The notes below the pieces were generated by a model, which worked only from the letters and a program-made list of their open reading frames with translations, was not told the DNA's origin and did no database searches. The translations under genes were made by a program, and so were the position numbers. A stretch of 64,000 nucleotides of DNA from Bryoerythrophyllum caledonicum (Eukaryota > Streptophyta > Bryopsida > Pottiales > Pottiaceae): positions 12,960,501-13,024,500 of the forward strand of contig OZ020517.1 in the NCBI GenBank assembly GCA_963971425.1. Direction: 5' to 3'. Below are positions 17,443 through 28,926 of the stretch, one piece after another (within the stretch, counting starts at the first letter, position 1; each line of letters begins with the position of its first letter).

Positions 17443-18443
17443 CGTGTATGTCCTCCATTAGCATCAATCACCGCTTGTAACCTTGAGGGCATAGAATGAC
17501 ATAGTTGAAGGAGCTTTGTACCACTAACCAAATTCCACTCTTTTTCAAGAACTACCTTCATCACTTCTAAGTTTCTAGGGCATTCCTTGCCATGTTGCAC
17601 AACATCTTTTAGCATCCTCTAGACATTCTCGATTGGATTGAGATCGGGAGAGTTTGCAGGCCAATTGAGCTTTTCGAGTTGGTGGATTTGTCTCCATTCT
17701 TCACATGTTTTGCTACGATGAACAGGTGCACCATCTTCCATTAGCACTCCTTCTGGAAGTCTACTCAAGAAATGAATCAATTCGCCATCGTAGACCACTT
17801 CAACAAAATCTTTAGCAGAACGTTGAGTTTTTGGCATAAAGACAAGTTGTGACTTTTGTCCTCCAGCAAATGCATCCCAAATCATCAAAGATGTCCGTCC
17901 ACTTTTAAAAGTAGGAACTATACAACTTGATGAATAACGCTCATATGCACTTCTCCAAACATGAATTTGCCGAGAACTTTTTCCAATCTCAAAAGTAGAT
18001 TCAACTGTCCAAACAATACGCTTCCACTCTTTTGGACTCCATCCATGGTACTTCTGAGCAAAAGCTAACCGTTGAGACATGTGATGGGATGTCAAGAAAG
18101 GTTTTTTGACTGCAATTCGACTAAAAATACCACTTTTATGTAATACCCTTTGAATAGTACGTCTACACACTTGAGTACGGCACATATTAGTAATCTCTGA
18201 GATCGAGGAACGACCATGAGTTTTTGCATAACGCACAATATTATTCACATCTCTCTCACTAAGTTTTTTAGCTTGACTTCCACCGCAAGGTTTGCGCTTA
18301 TAAGTTCCATCTTCTTTAAATGTTTTTACTAACCTCTGAACTATTCTGACAGAAACTCCAATAATGGCTGCAATTTGAACTCATGTATTTCCTCCCTCAC
18401 TCAAACCTATAATGCGAGCACGGATTTCATCTGAAATTGCCAT
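17436..18443 (-). pseudogene. Tc1-type DD34E transposase, inactivated
   Basis: Reading from ATG at 18441-18443 to TAG at 17436-17438 gives 335 codons, the usual Tc1 length. The N-terminus has helix-turn-helix features (VQIAAIIGVSVRIVQRLV). The catalytic region has MEDGAPVHRS, with the second Asp, and NWPANSPDLNPIEN, with the Glu 34 residues later. Defects are an in-frame TGA near codon 21 (expected CGA), TAG in place of the Trp codon after NPIENV, and Val in the first catalytic position (WTVES instead of WTDES). The two stops look like C-to-T type changes at CGA and TGG. The last two codons lie inside the left inverted repeat. Confidence 0.9.
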
Positions 18444-18608
18444 TATAGACTATTTTTATGATGTTGATACAATACTAAATGCTCTTCAATAAGTAATCAA
18501 TATAACACTCAACCTATGGCAATTGGATTATATAATTCAGTAAACACAAAGGACTCAGCTTATGGCATGTGCACTAAATAAATCAATCAACAACATAACA
18601 CTCACATT

Positions 18609-18672
18609 GGCATGTGCATTAGGTGATAACCATGGCATGTGCATTAGATGATAACCATGGCATGTGCATCAA
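18609..18672. repeat. 25-bp tandem repeat inside the Tc1 element
   Basis: GGCATGTGCATTAGGTGATA followed by ACCAT repeats at exactly 25-bp spacing (18609, 18634, 18659), about 2.5 copies. It lies between the transposase and the right inverted repeat. Confidence 0.8.
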
Positions 18673-19225
18673 TTGAGTGAACCAAAAAAACTCTTGGACA
18701 TACTCATGCCACATGTGATTCGTCAACACTCAGTAAACTAGTCAACAACACTCAACAAAAAAAAAATATATCCACTCAATAAATCAGCCCATATGTGATA
18801 TGCCCACTCAATGGATCAGCCCATATGTGATTTGTCTACTCAATCAGTCAACAACACTCAGCCCATATCTAATATGTCCACTCAATACCATCTCAACATT
18901 CATTCTCAATACCATCTCAACATTCACTCTATTACAAATCACATGACAAAATACACACAACATTTCCTTTACATAGTGCTCAACAGATATTTGGAGGAGA
19001 AAACTCGTCATACGTGCATAATGCACACCAAACCTTATGACAAGTGGATTCTTCTACACAAAACAACTCTGCAATTCTAAATGTAGATTTCATTGATCTT
19101 TTCAAGATGCATTTATGTTTGGTAGCTTAGTCACATGAATAAAATCAATGAAGAGTACGAGGTGTCAAAGATAATTTGACATTCTCAATATGCCCCTTCA
19201 ATATAGTTTCTCATTGTTTCAAACA

Positions 19226-20173
19226 TTGGTAGATATGGAATAATTTTTTTTTTGTATATACATCTTTTGGCTTTGAAATCTATCTCATATGTTACCAATA
19301 CAGAGATGATCTTGTGGCCAAAATTTCATTATGTATCAACAAAAACTCAATCCTAGGAAGGGTGTTGAAGTTGGAAGTAGTGGTAAACTTTCCCCTTTGT
19401 TTGTCACAACAATACATGTTGGTAGACTTGGTATATGTTTTTTTGTGTAAATCTTTTGGATTTTGAAATTTTCCACACTTGTATTTGACGTGAAGGTGAC
19501 TTCATACCCAAAATTTCATGGACAAATAAATGTTTTTGAATTCTTGGGAGGGTGTCAAAGTGGGCAGCTGTGAAACTTTTCTCACAACTAACCCCCATGT
19601 TGGTAGATTTTGAATATCTTCTTTTGAATACATTTTTTGGCCTTGAAAATTTTCCCACATGTTATCAACATAAAGGTTACCATGTGTCAAAAATTTCATG
19701 TTGCAATAACAAACCCTCAATCCTAGGGAGGGTGTCAAAGTTGGAAGTAGTAAAATGGTTTTTCCCTTTTTTACTCACAATTACACATGTTGGTAGATTT
19801 GGGATGTGATTTTTTTTGTGCATTTTTTGGACTTGAAAATTTCCACACATGTAATCAACATAAAGGTGTTCTCACTCCAAAAATTCCATGGGCAAAAAAA
19901 ATTTCCTCAATCCTTGGGATGGTGTCAAAGTTGGCGGTTGAGAAACTTTTCTCACAGCTACCCCATGGTGGTTAATTTTTAATATCTTTTGTTTTATAAG
20001 TCCTCTCGACTTGAAATTTGGTATGCATGTTTTTAACATAGAGGTGATGTTGTTCCCAAAGTTTCAGGGTAAAAGAACAATTTTCCAGCCCTGTGGAGGG
20101 CGTCAAAGTTGGCAGCAGTGTGGGACACCATCCCTGGAATTGCCCAAACGCCAATTTGAATGTCACCCTACTG
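19226..20173 (-). repeat. Right 948-bp terminal inverted repeat
   Basis: This is the inverted copy of 16495-17442 with no gaps that I can find. The short open frames translated from it are identical to those in the left arm. They are repeat shadows, not genes. Confidence 0.9.
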
Positions 20174-20175
20174 TA

Positions 20176-21484
20176 CAATACCCACCAATAAGTATACGTT
20201 CATGAACGTTTCCACACTACATTGCTGCCAACTTTGACACCCTCCTGAGGGCTAAAAAAATGTCATTTTACCATGAAATTTTTGGCACAAGATCATTTCT
20301 ATGTTGACAACATGTGTGCCAAATTTCAAGGCCAGAAGATGAATACAGAAAAAGATATACCAAATTTACCAACATGTGTAGTTGTAAGCCATTCACTACT
20401 GCCAATTTTGACACCCTCTTGAGGGCTGAAAAATTGATATTTTACCATGAAAGTTTTATCAAAAGATCACCTCTATGCTCATAACATGTGTGTTAAATTT
20501 CAAAGCCATGTGATGAATACAATAATAGATACACAAGATTGTTTCTCATAGTTACACATGTTGGTAGATTTTGAATATGGGTTTCTTTATTCATCTTCTG
20601 GCCTTGAAAATTGGCGCACATGTTATATTCATAGAAGTGATCATGTGTTAAAAATTTCATAGTAAAATAACAATTTTTCAAACCTAGGGAAGGTGCCAAA
20701 GTTGAAATGGTACCCTTGGTTGTTTGTCACAATTAGCACGTTGGTAGATTTTGAATTTTTTCTTTTCTATCGTGGATATTTTAGACTTGAAATTAAGCAC
20801 ACATGTAATCAACATAGAGATGGTCTCATGTCCAAAATCTCATGGGAAAAAATATAGAACTCAATCCATGGGAGGGTGTCAAATTTGGCAAGAGTGAAAT
20901 GTTTCTCACAACTACACATGTTGGTAGATTTCAATTTTTTTTGCTATGTAGATATTCTCGCCTTAAAACTTGGCACACATGTATTCGATATAGAAATGGT
21001 TGCATGCCAAAAATTTCATGCGCATAAACAAAAGAGTTAATCCTTGGGAGTGTGTCAAAGTTGGCCAGGAGTGAAATGTTTCTTACAACTACACTCACAA
21101 CTACACATGTTGCTAGATTTTAAATATGTCTCTTTGTGTGGATGTTTTAGACTTTAAACATGTAATAAACAGAGAGGCCGTCCCATGCCAAAAATTACAT
21201 GGGCAAAAACGAAAAAATTCAATCCTTGGGAGGGTGTCAAAGTTCGTAGCTATGAAACTTTTCTTAGTGCTACCCATGTTGGTAGATCTTGAATATCTTT
21301 TTTTTAATTCAACTTCCGACCTTGAAATTTTGCACACATGTTGTCAACGTAGAAGCAATCTTGTGCCAAAAATTTCATGGTGAAATGACAATTTTTCAGC
21401 CTTTAAAAGGGTGTCAAAGTTGGCAGCAGTGTAGAGTGGAAACGTACGTATGCAAAATGAACGTATACTTATTGGTGGGTACTG
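20176..21484. mobile_element. Non-autonomous fold-back element of the same Tc1 family
   Basis: The left end CAATACCCACCAATAAGTAT matches the complement of the right end TACTTATTGGTGGGTACTG apart from one base. TA flanks both ends (20174-20175 and 21485-21486). Two sub-units in plus orientation (near 20222 and 20398) are followed by five in minus orientation (near 20690, 20870, 21050, 21230 and 21420). There is no transposase. It shares the TA at 20174-20175 with the larger element, so one inserted at the edge of the other. Confidence 0.88.
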
Positions 21485-21486
21485 TA

Positions 21487-22340
21487 CATATGGAGGGAAA
21501 ATTAAACTACAAGTACAAGATTGGAAAAATAAGAACATTCTTTTGGGAACGAAAGTGAAAAAAGAAAAGAATATTGGAAAAGGAAAAAAACTTAAACATA
21601 CAATAAATATAGAAATACAAATACAAATAAAATACTCATTAGATATCCATCACATATGCATTCAATATGCATTACATATTCAGTAAATATTCATTAAATA
21701 TTTAAATACACATTGATTATACATTAGAAATTTATTAGCTATTCATTAACTATTCATTAACTATTCATTAAATACTCTATAAATAATCATTAAATATTCA
21801 AATATTAACTAAACTATCATAAAATATACTTTTAAAACTCTAAAGATTCATTAAATAATATTTCAATATTCTTTAATTGTTCTTAAAATATACAGATATA
21901 CAAATATACATTATATATTCTTTAAACATTCCTTAAAAATTCATTAGATATTTATTAAAAATGTAAAAGGAATGCAAGAAATGGGAATGGGAATAGTTGA
22001 GAATGGGAGGATGAGGGGATGAGGTTGAAGATGAGACAAAAGAATAAATGCATGGCGGTCGGGGGGCAGAAGATTGTGGGCTAACACTATTTATCAACTA
22101 ACAAATTTGTGTGCTAGGGTAGGGTTTTGATTGGGGGCTAGTACGAAGTCAACTAGAGTAGGTGAATGATTGAGGGATAATATTCATGACATTCGCTGCT
22201 AACACTAATTGCCAACTTGTTAACAATTTATAGTGTACTAGGCTAACTACACTATTTGTACCGTTACACTAAAAGCAATCTTTAGTGTAAACTAAATTGT
22301 GCACCATTACTAAATGAAGTGAACTAAAAAGAAAATATTT
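21487..22340. other. AT-rich low-complexity DNA
   Basis: From about 21600 to 21960 the sequence is dominated by ATTCATTAAATAT-like words and related AT-rich strings. No gene is seen. Confidence 0.6.
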
Positions 22341-22369
22341 ACACTTTAGCTCTATTAGAGCTAAAGTGT
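22341..22369. repeat. Short palindrome, ACACTTTAGCTCT type
   Basis: The arms ACACTTTAGCTCT and AGAGCTAAAGTGT are perfect over 13 bases around ATT. Flanks resemble those at 16.06 kb (GTGCACCATTACTAAATGAA nearby), so the two sites are copies of a larger repeat. Confidence 0.85.
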
Positions 22370-23017
22370 GCACTGGCATTTACTTTATAATTTTACTACT
22401 GCAAAATGTGGTCTAAACCTACTTATTGACTGCTCGATTTCCATAGTAAAATATATCAAATTCAGAAAAAAGAAAAACTTGAATTCAAAGTAATAGAATC
22501 TTAAATTGTAACTTTAAAATTATTTTAAATATAGTTCACCCCTCTCCAACAACTTATAACTGGTGTAGGAGGAACTTATATATCACGATGGTAATGAATT
22601 TACTCTTTGTGTTATGCAGAAATTGAAATCGAGTCAAGTCAAAGCCAGCTGATCTACTCAAAGCATGAAAAAAAACTAAACACTATAACTCTTTTATAAC
22701 ACTAAACACTATAATCGTTCACTTCCGTGCAATCAAAGTTTGTGTATTATTGGAAATATGTCAATTTATAAGTCTTAATTGAGTTCATATGGTTGAAATT
22801 AGAAATAATTTATTTTCTTTGCTTCCTACTCATTGCCCCAGAATAAGCAATTCTGTAGTGTTGAAGGCTCAGAGAAATTGTATAGAAAATTTACGAGTAG
22901 AGAAATACTAAACGCGCATAATATCTTGAACTTAGCCTAGTGAGATTAAATTTACTTCTTGAAATTCCGGGTATCAATAACGAAGGTGAATGATTTGTGG
23001 TGCATCCACCATTAATA
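22370..23017. other. Non-coding DNA, nothing recognised
   Basis: AT-rich sequence without a convincing frame or repeat boundary. Confidence 0.45.
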
Positions 23018-23133
23018 CCCGAGGGTATTACCCCAATATCGCGAAGTGTATCCCGAGGGTATTACCCCAATATCGCGAAGTGTATCCCGAGGGTATTACT
23101 CCAATATCGCGAAGTGAATCCCGAGGGTATCGC
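23018..23133. repeat. 34-bp minisatellite, about 3.4 copies
   Basis: Units beginning CCCGAGGGTATTACCCCAAT recur at 23018, 23052, 23086 and 23120 with exact 34-bp spacing and few changes. The unit contains ATCGCGA and CCCGAGGG. There are no unique spacers and 34 is not a multiple of three, so this is neither a CRISPR array nor a coding repeat. Confidence 0.93.
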
Positions 23134-24477
23134 GGGAGCACTACATGGCTACAGGATTTTGACCCTCCACGGCTTTAGGTGCCCAAGGGAGTACCCACAC
23201 GAAGTCGTGGCGCAAGTCTCCTTTCCCTCTTTGTTGTTATCGAAGTCTTTTGTGTTAGAGTTGCCGCTTGTGTTGTTTTGTGAGTTGTTCTTTGCGTTGT
23301 TGCCGCTTGTGTTCGTGTTGTTTTCTGTAGGGTTTGCTGAGTTTGTGTATGTTGTAATGCTACAATTTAGGGTTTGTTGCACAATTTTTCTGCAGCGCTT
23401 TGCTATCTTGCGGACAGGGTTTGTAGGACGTGAGGATTATTGTTGTGTGAGTTTATAAGCACATAGAGTCAAAAACGGGTGTGCGTGGAGGACCGACGTG
23501 AATTTGGAGCAAGACGTGCAACAAAGGTGTCGGCTTTCTCACTCTTAAAGGTAAGTGCACACATTATGTTTGAATGCATTGTCTTGCATTGCTTTTGATA
23601 TATGTGTTGTTTGTCATTGAAGTTTTTTTTGTTTTGTAGTTCTATTTGAATGGCTAGTTTTGTAGCATTTTGGAGGTTCGGTTTTTGCTTCTTTTGTGTA
23701 GTTTGTGTGAAGTTCGTTATCCTCAATTCATGCTTATGAGTTAAGGATGATATATTCTTTAAAGTTCATTCACGGCGTTTTGTATGTTTTAAGCAAGTGA
23801 GTGTAGCTTCAATTTTATTATGTGTGTATTGCAAGTATGGTCTTGTGGTCTTCGTGGTATTTTCTGTGGTAGTGTTGATGTTAGTTATGTATTTTTTTTC
23901 TGGTGAAAGAGGCAGAGTAGCCATTAACTTGGTTTCTGCTTGTATTAGAATATGTTGTGAGTGTGTATATTGATTTGAATGTTCAATGAGCTGCTTTGTG
24001 TTTGACAAGTGTGTGTTGAATTATTGTGTTTATGTTGCGACACATTCTGTGTGCATGTTGTTTTTTTATTTTGTTTCGGTGCTCAATGCATGTTGACTGT
24101 GTGTGTTTAGGTTTGGTATTTTGGTATGGAGTTTTTGTTTCAAGGTTGATTGTGTGTGTTTGGGTTCGGCTACATATGTTTCTGTTGATGTTGTGTGTGT
24201 TTTTTTTTAAGGTAAATTGTTTGTCTTCATGATCGATTAGTTGACTGAGTTTGTGATATGGTTTATGAGTAGGTTCTGTTGCCAATAGTTTGGAATGTTA
24301 TTCTTGTTGCAAGACGTCAAGTTCCAACTGAAAATAACTGTGGTTGAAGTTCATTAGAAATGGCTGAAAGGTAAACTCAAATCTCTTGTCACAGAGCCCT
24401 AAACTTTACACCTTGAACAATATATGAAGGAAAAGAATCTGTACAAAATTTAATGCAATCAGCATTTCGATCACCAA
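23134..24477. other. T/G-rich plus strand (A/C-rich minus strand), no identified gene
   Basis: Words such as TTGTGTTGTTTTGTGAGTTG dominate to about 24300. The strand asymmetry resembles that of the 13-kb LINE, so this could be a degraded piece of a related element, but no domain is recognised. Minus-strand frames rich in Asn and Thr are explained by composition. Confidence 0.4.
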
Positions 24478-24660
24478 ACTTTAGCTCGAGCCGAGCTAAA
24501 GTGTGGCCAATAGCGCACACTATTGGCTCCACTTTAGCTCAAGTCAAGCTAAAGTGCGGCCGAAGACGCACTAGGCTAGTACACTTTAGTTCGACTCGAG
24601 CTAAAATGTATCGGCTTAGTGCGTCTTTGGCCGCACTTTAGCTTGACTCGAGCTAAAGTG
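24478..24660. repeat. Nested palindrome cluster (four cores)
   Basis: Cores lie at 24478-24502, 24531-24555, 24581-24610 and 24633-24660. The second and fourth, with the adjoining GTGCGGCCGAAGACGCACTA, form outer arms of about 45 bp (24531-24574 against 24615-24659, three mismatches) around the third core. The first and second flank another small palindrome with perfect 8-base arms, GCCAATAG and CTATTGGC. The result is palindromes within palindromes. Confidence 0.9.
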
Positions 24661-24725
24661 ACGTTATCATCTACTCTCAAACCACAACTCTCAAAGAAAA
24701 TATCCCAAAATTCTTCTGAGCAACT

Positions 24726-24752
24726 ACACTTTAGCTCAAGTCAAGCTAAAGT
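24726..24752. repeat. Short palindrome
   Basis: ACACTTTAGCT and AGCTAAAGT arms flank CAAGTCA. It is a CpG-decayed form of the family core. Confidence 0.8.
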
Positions 24753-25430
24753 ATAAAACAAATCACCAAAACCAGAACCCAAACACCACAACATAAAAAG
24801 CTTTAAACAGTTCAGAAGCTAAATTTGCCGATGGCTGCTCATAAAGTTCTTAGAGACTTACCGATGGCACAAAGATTTCTGCTCGTGTCTGCTTCTCGTG
24901 CAATTTCAAAAATTGTGTAATGACTTGCTTATCAATCCAACCTCTTGAGAACCATACTATTAAAGGTTCGTGAGTGCTTGAATCGGGTAATAAGTTGCTG
25001 CTCAATTAATAAGATTGCATGGGAATAGCTGCAAGTATAATCATTGTGTTTAACGATGTTTGTATTGGTCGACTTTCTGTCGTAACAAAAGTGAAATACT
25101 TTTGTGCAAATTTGCCACTCTTTATCTATTTCACTATGCTTGTCATTGGTTGCTTCCGATGATATTACTGTCATGAATCATTGTCAGGTATCTCAGCTCA
25201 CGTCTACTTCTCGTGCAACTTCCTATATCTTGCATGAGCTTCATTCCCGTTCCAACCACTTGAGAACCTCAAAGCGTCAGGGTGGTAATTGATTGGATTG
25301 GTTTGTAAGCTTTCTTAAGGTTTGGGGAGTTGCTCAAAAATAGACGCAAGATGATTCATAGGGTCTATAGAAGTTTTTCAAATGACTATATAATGCAGCA
25401 AAGTTATACCGACATACTTTTTATTTGGGC

Positions 25431-25457
25431 ACACTTTAGCTCGAGCCGAGCTAAAGT
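25431..25457. repeat. Short palindrome ending tandem unit 1
   Basis: ACACTTTAGCTCG and CGAGCTAAAGTT flank AGC. It is the classic form of the family. Confidence 0.85.
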
Positions 25458-25752
25458 TGAGGCATCAACTAAAATACAGCCATGTTTACCGTTGTGTAAT
25501 CATAGTCAGGTATCTCAACTCATGTCTACTTCTCGTGCAACTTCATAAACCGTGCATGAGCTTCAGTCCCGTTCCAACCACTTGAGAATCTCGAAGCGTG
25601 AGGCTCATGAGAGATTGGATCAGTTCGTAAGCTTTTACACGGTTTGAGGAGTTGCGCAAAAGTAGACGCGGGAGGATTCATAGGGTCTACTGATGTTCTT
25701 TGAATGACTGTAAAATCGTAGCAAAATTATACTGACAGACCTTGTATTAGGG

Positions 25753-25781
25753 CACACATTAGCTCGAGTCGAGCTAAAGGG
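25753..25781. repeat. Short palindrome ending tandem unit 2
   Basis: Central AGCTCGAGTCGAGCT is intact, but the outer arm bases no longer pair (CACATT against AAAGGG). Confidence 0.8.
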
Positions 25782-27319
25782 TAACCTCTCCAGCTAATTT
25801 GGATTATCATTAAATCAAGGATCTGATGTTTGTGCTCAGTTTTGAATGCGTGGAAAAATGAGAGGGACATGATGGTGACTCAGCTGCAGCACTTCTTCCA
25901 GCAAAAGCCCGTCGACCTAGATGATGACGATGGAGACGACAACAACCACTTGGATTGTTGTGAGCTCAAGGACCCAACAAAGACGTCAAAGTGGATGCTT
26001 CTGTGGGCCCCGTGGACGGATAATCTGGTGTTTGGACAGACCTTTGCTGGCGATTTCGTAGAACCCCACTACATAGACTACGAGACCAAAATTATGGATG
26101 TAGTCCACGAAGATAACGAGCACGTTAAGTTGTCATGTGTGACAACCACTAAGTCCGTAGACCCATATATGTTTACTACTGTAGTGAACAATGTTGTATC
26201 TCCTTTCTTTATCGAGGATTGTGTCGATACACTTAGGGGGTCTAAATTCAATGAAGTAGTGGCTCAGCTCGACCACAAAATCTCACTAAAGAAATGGAAG
26301 AGTAGTAGTGGTCAGCCGCTAAAAGCGAAGGTTGTAGCAAATAAATTCCGCGTCATTCTATCCAAAATGAATACCTTTGACGCTCTAGAGAAGACAAAGA
26401 CAATCGCGAATAGGCGCTCTATATTGATTTTGATAGTTTCAGGGGCCGGGACCGGTAGCCAGGAGTTGAGTCAAGTTTTGGTACCGGTTCGAACACTAGG
26501 CACACGAACAAGCAAAAGCACCCTATGCAACACGCTTCCCCCGTTAAGAAGCGTTCTGCTGCCAAGAAGCCGGAGAGCTCATCGAGAAAGAAGACGAAGC
26601 TTGTCTCGGAGGAGGAGTTGGCCAATTCCATGGCCTCCGCACTCTTGGAGCTCCCTCATGCGCTTGGGTATGGAGAGACAGCCGACTACAACAACGTCGA
26701 CGAAATATACCAAAAGTTTTGGACGGAGTGTTAGGGTTGCTTCTTCCTCGGAGACAGAGAAAAGAAGGTCGAGCTCGACGTCATAAGGTTGTTTAACGCA
26801 CCCTTGGAGTGGACGATCCGTGCATTCGAACCTTGGGGCATGGAGGAATTGATGCATTACTACATTGAAATTCCCGACAAGTCGCAAAAGCAAACTCTCT
26901 GCGTCATGCCCAAGCTTGATGTTATGCCAACAAAGGTTTAGGACATGAGCGACCATGACTTTTATATCATCAATGGCCAACATAGTGTTGCAGCATAAAA
27001 GGCGATGATAATCCGCAACATCCCGGAGCAAATAAGGAAGCACTTCCAAACTTGACAGTGTTTCATTGTCTGCACGCAGGATCCGAAGAAGCAGAGGAAG
27101 ATTTCCGCGTATTATAATCGCTTAAATCACTTGGTCTAGTTCAAGTCAATGTGGACAACTATTATCCTTGGCTCTCGGGCTTTGTCGATCCACGCTGGGA
27201 GACCAATGTCAAAGCACTCCGCCGTGAGCATTCGCGGGTCATACAGATCGGGGCAAGGAACAATAGTGGAATCTGCAAATGACAAGAAATACAAGGTAAG
27301 ATTTTCAAATCAAGCTCAG

Positions 27320-27348
27320 GCACGTTAGCTTGACTCAAGCTAATGTGC
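27320..27348. repeat. Short palindrome in the intron, GCACGTTAGC type
   Basis: GCACGTTAGCTTGA and TCAAGCTAATGTGC arms flank one base. It lies in the inferred intron 27296-27524. Confidence 0.88.
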
Positions 27349-27415
27349 AAGTATGCAACATATCTGTATAGTGTTGTATTTAGGTTCGAATCAATTTCAT
27401 TGTATATTCTTTGGT

Positions 27416-27446
27416 TGCACGTTAGCTCGACTCGAGCTAACTTGCA
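27416..27446. repeat. Second short palindrome in the same intron
   Basis: TGCACGTTAGCTCGA and TCGAGCTAACTTGCA arms differ by one position. Both intron copies use GTTAG rather than TTTAG, on both arms. Confidence 0.9.
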
Positions 27447-28830
27447 ATTATCAGGTTTTGCTTGACTTGATACTCATTATACTATAATGATAAACTTGTT
27501 CAACCTTGTTTCTGTTATGTGCAGCCATTTCTTAACGCGGTTTGTGAGCGCTTCGCAATGATCGACGTTGCAAAGAGCTAGGTAGAGCTCAAGAAAGCCG
27601 GAAAGGCTAAGGGGCTTTTGCTTACGAACGAGGCGAAGATCATCACCATGTTGGAAGATACCTTCAAGCTTTGGGAGGAGGTCATCTCTTCGACGGCGCA
27701 TGACGACCTCATTGACGTCGATTTGAAATTGACGCCGATGGCGAAGTTTCAGGACGCCAAGTCCTGGGTCCCGGAGAAGGATGGGATGCTGTTCCGCGAG
27801 TTCTTGAAATTTCTCGGCAACATGATCGAGGCTGATCAAGCAAAAATGTGTAAGCACATTCTCAATTGATCAGGGCCATTGCGAAAACTGCCTTACCCTA
27901 AGGTGGTTGTGAAGCAGCCAAATTCTATGCTCGAAGATTGCTACACCGCCCAGGACTAGGTCGTTCGGAGGAAGAGGAAGGAGGTTGATTGAATGGAGCT
28001 TCAAATCATCTAGCCGGAGTTGGGCCTCATCAACAACGTTGGAGCATACAATCGGTCCAACTGGAAGAAATTCAAGAAGGACTACAACGTCAGCAAGGCT
28101 TCAAAGCGTGCCTTCTTGGATTTGGGTCCACTGGATTTGTACTACCCCAACACAAGGCAGACCTAATTTCGCAACAACAAATGTGAGGTTCTCTCTTCAT
28201 ATGCAAAGGAATTCTTCAGAGTCTTCTTGCATGTTTGGTCGTAGTACGTTCTACCATAGAGGGCCTTGCACTTTCGCTCGTACAAGGCGCAAACAAATTT
28301 GCTCCGGGCATAGCCCTCGGATTCCTCCGGCAATCAAGGCTGCAACGCGAAGCTCGAGATCATCGACATCCGGAACATTCTTGGTTTCTCTGGGAAGGTA
28401 AGGTCGTCGTTGAGGAAGCCGTTCTTCAATGAGTTTATGATGATGTTTGCATTGAAAAGAAAGCCCCCCTCACCAACCTTCCAACCTGGCTCTTCATTTG
28501 CGGGGACGCAAAGGCTCTTCTTCAAGTCAAGGCGTTTGCAGCGGGCCCATCGTTGTGCCATGCATACGATGTGTTGCAGTCAACGTACGTTCCTTCCAAA
28601 AACAAGCACTTGGAAGGATACACCGCAAAGAGCAACCTTGCATTGGACCCTATTGGCCTCCTCTTCTTCTTTTAGTAAAGAGCTTACAGAGATTCCAGTT
28701 GTGAGAAAGATGTGCACAGCTCTGGAACATGTGTTGTACAAGGTCTTGGAACTCTACTACAAGAGGAAGGAGACAGTTGTCCAGCTGTTCGGCGGGACGA
28801 AATTACTTACTCCAGTGTGGTAAGTCCACC

Positions 28831-28863
28831 TGCAGTTTAGCTCGACTCGAGTTAAACTGTAGA
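28831..28863. repeat. Short palindrome after the 28821 splice donor
   Basis: CTGCAGTTTAGCTCGA and TCGAGTTAAACTGTAG arms pair at all but two positions. It starts 10 bases past the apparent GTAAGT donor, inside the likely intron. Confidence 0.88.
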
Positions 28864-28926
28864 CCCCCTTGATGACTCATGCATGGACTGTTATAGAGAG
28901 CACCTTCTTCTGCTATGCGTAGAGTA

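Larger units (their letters stand above)
16495..20173. mobile_element. Tc1/mariner element with 948-bp terminal inverted repeats
   Basis: The element starts CAGTAGGGTGACATTC and ends with the exact complement. It is flanked by TA at 16493-16494 and 20174-20175, the target duplication of Tc1/mariner. The inverted repeats pair without gaps from 16495-17442 to 19226-20173 and are nearly identical. Between them lies a minus-strand DD34E transposase with stops. It probably was recently mobile, perhaps with help supplied elsewhere. Such very long repeats are unusual for this superfamily. Confidence 0.92.
24880..25790 (+). repeat. Tandem repeat of about 310 bp, two clear copies and one diverged
   Basis: A segment containing CTACTTCTCGTGCAACTTC, CCGTTCCAACCACTTGAGAA and TAGACGC, ending in a palindrome, occurs at about 25186-25457 and again at 25497-25781. 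A more diverged beginning appears at about 24885. Both clear copies end in a family palindrome, so the palindrome was there before or during duplication. Confidence 0.8.

Noticed and set aside
23018..23133. CRISPR-like direct repeat
   Set aside because: Repeats are contiguous with no spacers and the context is eukaryotic; it is a minisatellite.
23149..24285. Asn/Thr-rich minus-strand frames
   Set aside because: Explained by A/C-rich strand composition; no recognisable motif, so not called as genes.
27375..27395. GGTTCGAATC resembling a tRNA T-arm
   Set aside because: No acceptor, D or anticodon arms can be found around it.
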